Below the pieces are notes generated by a model that was not told where the DNA came from, did not search any database, and saw only the letters and a list, made by a program, of their open reading frames with translations. Below, piece by piece: positions 15,739 through 17,717 of a stretch of DNA of 17,717 bases; position 1 is the first letter of the stretch; each line of letters opens with the position of its first letter. Position numbers and translations under genes: made by a program. Source of the DNA: CBFIJI01 sp965662885 (GTDB lineage Bacteria > Bacteroidota > Bacteroidia > Flavobacteriales > Flavobacteriaceae); contig CBFIJI010000035.1 of assembly GCA_965662885.1 (NCBI GenBank), positions 1 through 17,717 of the forward strand, read 5' to 3'.

Positions 15739-16084
15739 CTAAAAACACTTTTGCTGCTGCGATGGTTTTAGCAGTATTGCCGATAAAAATATCGGAATCA
15801 GAAACCAACACCGGTCGTTTTAAAAAGGTATAGTGTTCCAACAATAGATTTTTGTAGTCTATTTCGTTCAATTTATGATCCTTTAAATTACGTTGTTTGT
15901 ATAATTGCGCTCGTTTGCTAAACAAGGCTTCATAGCTCCCCGAACGTTCTCGGAGACTTTCCACTTGAGCAAGCGTAAGGGGTGTTTTTTTAAGATCCAC
16001 TTTTTGAACGCTCTCTGGAAGGTTTAATTCTTTGAGAATACGTTTACAGGTGTCGCAAGTACTGAGGTAATAGAAGGTGTGCAT
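15728..16084 (-). CDS. ArsC/Spx-family (arsenate reductase-like) thioredoxin-fold protein
   Basis: A 118-residue protein with a thioredoxin-like fold. The N-terminal STCDTCKR has a CxxC pair (Cys10, Cys13), and the C-terminal FLKRPVLVSDS has Arg90 followed by the cis-Pro typical of ArsC. In E. coli ArsC one N-terminal Cys and an Arg at this place form the active site; Spx regulators share the CxxC. Flavobacterial relatives are usually annotated as arsenate reductase family proteins, but no other arsenic genes are nearby, so that function is doubtful. It overlaps the following EamA gene by 11 bp. Confidence 0.85.
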   Translation of the reverse strand: MHTFYYLSTCDTCKRILKELNLPESVQKVDLKKTPLTLAQVESLRERSGSYEALFSKRAQLYKQRNLKDHKLNEIDYKNLLLEHYTFLKRPVLVSDSDIFIGNTAKTIAAAKVFLDEQ

Positions 16085-16307
16085 ACCGAATGATTTAACA
16101 CTACAAATAAAAATTATTTATTCCAATTATGAATGAGCTGTGCTCAGAGATTTCCTTATAATCCCAACTTGATCCATAAAAACGCCAGTCTTGAAACCCA
16201 ACAAACCGACTTAAACAAAAAGATTTTTCTTTGCCGCTGCTAGAAGAAGCCAAGGTTTATGTCAAGAGCTTATAGATTCACTATTTAGATAAATCGTAAA
16301 ATTTTCA

Positions 16308-16315
16308 TAATTTTG
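16308..16315 (+). promoter_or_regulatory. Bacteroidota -7 promoter element for the surface-protein remnant
   Basis: TAATTTTG is an exact TAnnTTTG match. A TTTA at 16284-16287, one base off the TTTG -33 element, precedes it with 20 bp between them, an acceptable spacing. It ends 61 bp before the ATG at 16377. It also shows that the TTG at 16317 is not a sensible start. Confidence 0.5.
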
Positions 16316-16318
16316 ATT

Positions 16319-16341
16319 GGATTGTATTCTAAACACAATCC
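16319..16341 (+). promoter_or_regulatory. Perfect 7-bp inverted repeat at the presumed transcript start
   Basis: GGATTGT (16319-16325) and ACAATCC (16335-16341) are perfect complements separated by 9 nt. The hairpin begins where transcription from the upstream -7 element would start, so it may be a 5'-end stabilising stem-loop or an operator. Confidence 0.4.
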
Positions 16342-16376
16342 TACCAAATCTTATTAATGTGAGGTTAATTACTATT

Positions 16377-16862
16377 ATGTGTTTTCCAAAGCTATTGATA
16401 TACCCATTTATAGCTTTTGGATTTTTAAATGCTCAAATTGAAATTTTCAGTAATATATACATTGCTCCTGGTAATGAACTACATTTAGCTGCGACTACTT
16501 TTTTTGAATCAGGGAACATCCTTACGGATCGGGACACGCGCAGTGGAATAGTTTCATTTGCACAGGGAGTTACATGGAATAATGCTTCCCAAGCTTCCCA
16601 TATTGATGGTTTTGCAAGGACCTATAATCCCACGTCTTTTACCTTTCCCGTTGGAGGAGTTACTGTCTTTGAACCGATCCAGATGAATGATTTTAGTGGT
16701 GATGAATATTTGGATGTGGCCTATCATCAAGACAGCAACATGAGGGAAAATTTTGTATTTAATACCAGAGGCATGTTTTCTATTGGCTACTCGTATCAGT
16801 TTTCTTCAGCACCTCTGATTTCAAAATTCCACGTTGGGAATCATGAATTTTTCCTTCGCTAA
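16377..16862 (+). CDS. Chimeric remnant: adhesin-type N-terminus joined to PorP/SprF-like C-terminus
   Basis: A 161-residue open frame with a signal peptide (MCFPKLLIYPFIAFGFLNAQ). Residues about 21-120 resemble the start of large flavobacterial surface proteins secreted by the type IX system. Typical features are an IYIAPGNELHLAA strand, a GIVSFAQGVTW segment, HIDGFARTY and FTFPVGGVTVFEP. From about residue 130 the character changes: RGMFSIGYSYQF...GNHEFFLR looks like the terminal beta-strands of PorP/SprF outer-membrane proteins. The reading frame is intact but far too short for either family. The likely explanation is a deletion between adjacent adhesin and porP/sprF genes that fused them in frame near 16740-16770. 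I start it at ATG 16377 rather than TTG 16317 because of the signal peptide and promoter. It may have no function. Confidence 0.6.
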   Translation: MCFPKLLIYPFIAFGFLNAQIEIFSNIYIAPGNELHLAATTFFESGNILTDRDTRSGIVSFAQGVTWNNASQASHIDGFARTYNPTSFTFPVGGVTVFEPIQMNDFSGDEYLDVAYHQDSNMRENFVFNTRGMFSIGYSYQFSSAPLISKFHVGNHEFFLR

Positions 16863-16967
16863 TGGTTAAAAAAAAAAACGAATGAAGCCGAACCAGAATG
16901 CGAAACAATCGAAAAGACCGTCAGTTTTAATTAAGCCCCATGGATAAAATTTAAAAAATATTCAAAG

Positions 16968-17717
16968 ATGAATTCACTTAAATCACTTTATCTCTTGCTC
17001 CTCTTTATGTTTGGGTTCAATATTATTTTAGCACAAAGAGCCATACTGGATATTGACACCACAGAAAGTGGGGTGCTTCTTCCAAGGATTATGCTCACCG
17101 CTTCTCAGACCTTTGGGCTGTCAAAGGTTACCAGCAATACTGCCAACAGTATGTTGGTGTACAATACCAACACTGCTACTAACACAGGGCTCTCTGGCCA
17201 AGGCTATTACTACTGGAACTGGGATGAAACCACCACCACAGGAACTTGGGTAAAAATGAGTACTGGGGATGACAAAGGCGATGTCAGTTTGATTGGTACT
17301 TCCTATATAGGAGCCAACGCTGGTCCTGGAGGAAACGGTACTAAAGAAGGTACTCAAAGCAATCGAAACAATATCTTCTTAGGAAAAAGCGCAGGAGTCT
17401 CCAATACTACTGGGGATAACAACATCTTTATGGGATATCAGGCTGGAGACTCAAATACATTTGGGGTGAACAACATCTTTATGGGATATCAGGCTGGATA
17501 TTCTAACAGTCAGGGCTCATGGAATACCCTTATGGGATATCGGGCAGGATATGATAATTCAAGGGGGGGTAGCAATATCTTTATAGGATATGAAGCAGGA
17601 TATAATAACATTTCCAACAATAACAACATTTATTTGGGAGATTATGCAGGACATTATAACAAAGGTAGTGGCAACATCTTCTTGGGAAGGGATGCAGGAG
17701 AATTTCTCAATAATGGA
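16968..17717 (+). CDS. Surface/tail-fibre-like protein with 17-residue tandem repeats, 3' end cut by window edge
   Basis: From ATG 16968 there are 250 uninterrupted codons to the right edge. Residues 1-23 are a signal peptide (LYLLLLFMFGFNIILAQ). Next comes a short domain with RAILDIDTTESGVLLPRI and a LVYNTNTATNTG...YYYWNW segment, which resembles the N-terminal region of flavobacterial tail-fibre-domain and adhesin-like proteins. From residue 134 a repeat of the form NNIFMGYQAGxSNxxGx begins and continues to the edge. Repeats of this kind occur in beta-helical or trimeric head-like fibres, some ending in an endosialidase-chaperone (peptidase S74) domain. That part would lie outside the window. 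The protein is probably on the cell surface or secreted. Function unknown. Confidence 0.85.
   Translation, partial: MNSLKSLYLLLLFMFGFNIILAQRAILDIDTTESGVLLPRIMLTASQTFGLSKVTSNTANSMLVYNTNTATNTGLSGQGYYYWNWDETTTTGTWVKMSTGDDKGDVSLIGTSYIGANAGPGGNGTKEGTQSNRNNIFLGKSAGVSNTTGDNNIFMGYQAGDSNTFGVNNIFMGYQAGYSNSQGSWNTLMGYRAGYDNSRGGSNIFIGYEAGYNNISNNNNIYLGDYAGHYNKGSGNIFLGRDAGEFLNNG
17367..17717 (+). repeat. Seven tandem coding repeats, 51-bp period
   Basis: Repeat units begin at 17367, 17418, 17469, 17520, 17571, 17622 and 17670. The first six spaces are 51 bp five times and the last is 48 bp. Each unit reads roughly NxIFxGYxAGxxNxxGx. The first 30 bp of the units at 17418 and 17469 are identical, pointing to a recent duplication. 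More units probably follow past the right edge. Confidence 0.9.

Larger units (their letters stand above)
16085..16376. other. 292-bp intergenic region between ArsC-like and surface-protein remnant
   Basis: No convincing gene. A 36-codon open frame from ATG at 16133 (plus) and scraps of another frame to about 16274 look coding-like but are interrupted by stops, possibly decayed sequence. The right part holds the promoter and inverted repeat listed separately. Confidence 0.4.

Noticed and set aside
15728..16084. Arsenic resistance operon
   Set aside because: Only an ArsC/Spx-like protein and a generic EamA transporter are present; no arsenite efflux, ArsR or related gene is visible.
16133..16243. 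36-codon frame starting at ATG 16133, with another coding-like scrap up to about 16274
   Set aside because: No recognisable family, short, no promoter, and the second piece lies in another frame with stops; at most decayed sequence.
16317..16376. TTG-initiated 20-residue extension of the chimeric surface gene
   Set aside because: It would begin 2 bp after the -7 promoter element, run through the hairpin, and put a second hydrophobic segment ahead of the real signal peptide.
16868..16878. Run of eleven A residues as a phase-variation tract
   Set aside because: It lies after the stop of the chimeric gene and 90 bp before the next start, outside any coding frame, and not at a recognisable promoter spacer.
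16882..16947. 21-residue basic peptide frame just upstream of the repeat-protein gene
   Set aside because: No family match or start signal; short frames of this size are expected by chance, although a leader peptide cannot be excluded.

Overview
This window is from a bacterium of the phylum Bacteroidota, most likely a (marine) Flavobacteriaceae member. The DNA is AT-rich and the genes lack Shine-Dalgarno sequences. Two exact matches to the Bacteroidota -7 promoter consensus TAnnTTTG lie upstream of genes. The right end carries flavobacterial surface-protein sequence (an adhesin-type N-terminus, a PorP/SprF-like C-terminus and a repeat protein). No rRNA, tRNA, CRISPR array or insertion sequence was seen.

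Layout. Positions 1-1456 (minus) hold the 5' part of an exported GatA-type amidase, cut by the left edge. Positions 1510-2827 (minus) hold a RidA-family enamine deaminase followed by a PLP-dependent Thr/Ser dehydratase, a functional pair. Positions 2934-10122 (minus) are a tightly packed run of eight genes. The first five (TIM-barrel lipoprotein, NupG-family transporter, Gfo/Idh/MocA oxidoreductase, second TIM-barrel protein, DUF1080 protein) look like a sugar catabolic operon. The last three are the housekeeping genes yicC-like, gmk and nadD. Divergently, 10252-12518 (plus) encodes a GMC flavoprotein with a CX5CX3C cysteine cluster and its Tat-signal-bearing gluconate-dehydrogenase-subunit-3 partner. 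A c-type cytochrome lipoprotein faces them at 12513-12992 (minus). Then come a thioesterase and an M20 peptidase (13055-14854, plus), and an EamA transporter and an ArsC/Spx-family protein (14809-16084, minus). A degraded-looking region follows at 16085-16376. After it lie a small chimeric surface-protein remnant (16377-16862) and a tandem-repeat surface protein that runs off the right edge (16968-17717).

How the genes work together. The centre of the window (4982-12992) is best read as a 3-keto-sugar (3-keto-glycoside) pathway split across the inner membrane. The GMC/subunit-3 dehydrogenase would oxidise the C3 hydroxyl of a glycoside in the periplasm and pass electrons to the cytochrome c lipoprotein. 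The lipoprotein TIM-barrel enzyme and the exported DUF1080 protein would cleave or hydrate the 3-keto-glycoside. The NupG-like carrier would import the product. The cytoplasmic TIM-barrel enzyme and the Gfo/Idh/MocA oxidoreductase would isomerise and reduce it. Each family assignment rests on visible motifs; the assembled pathway and the compartment order are inference. The most unusual observations are that operon flowing into gmk/nadD, the seamless in-frame yicC-TAA/TTG-gmk junction, the adhesin/PorP-SprF fusion remnant, and the 17-residue repeat protein.
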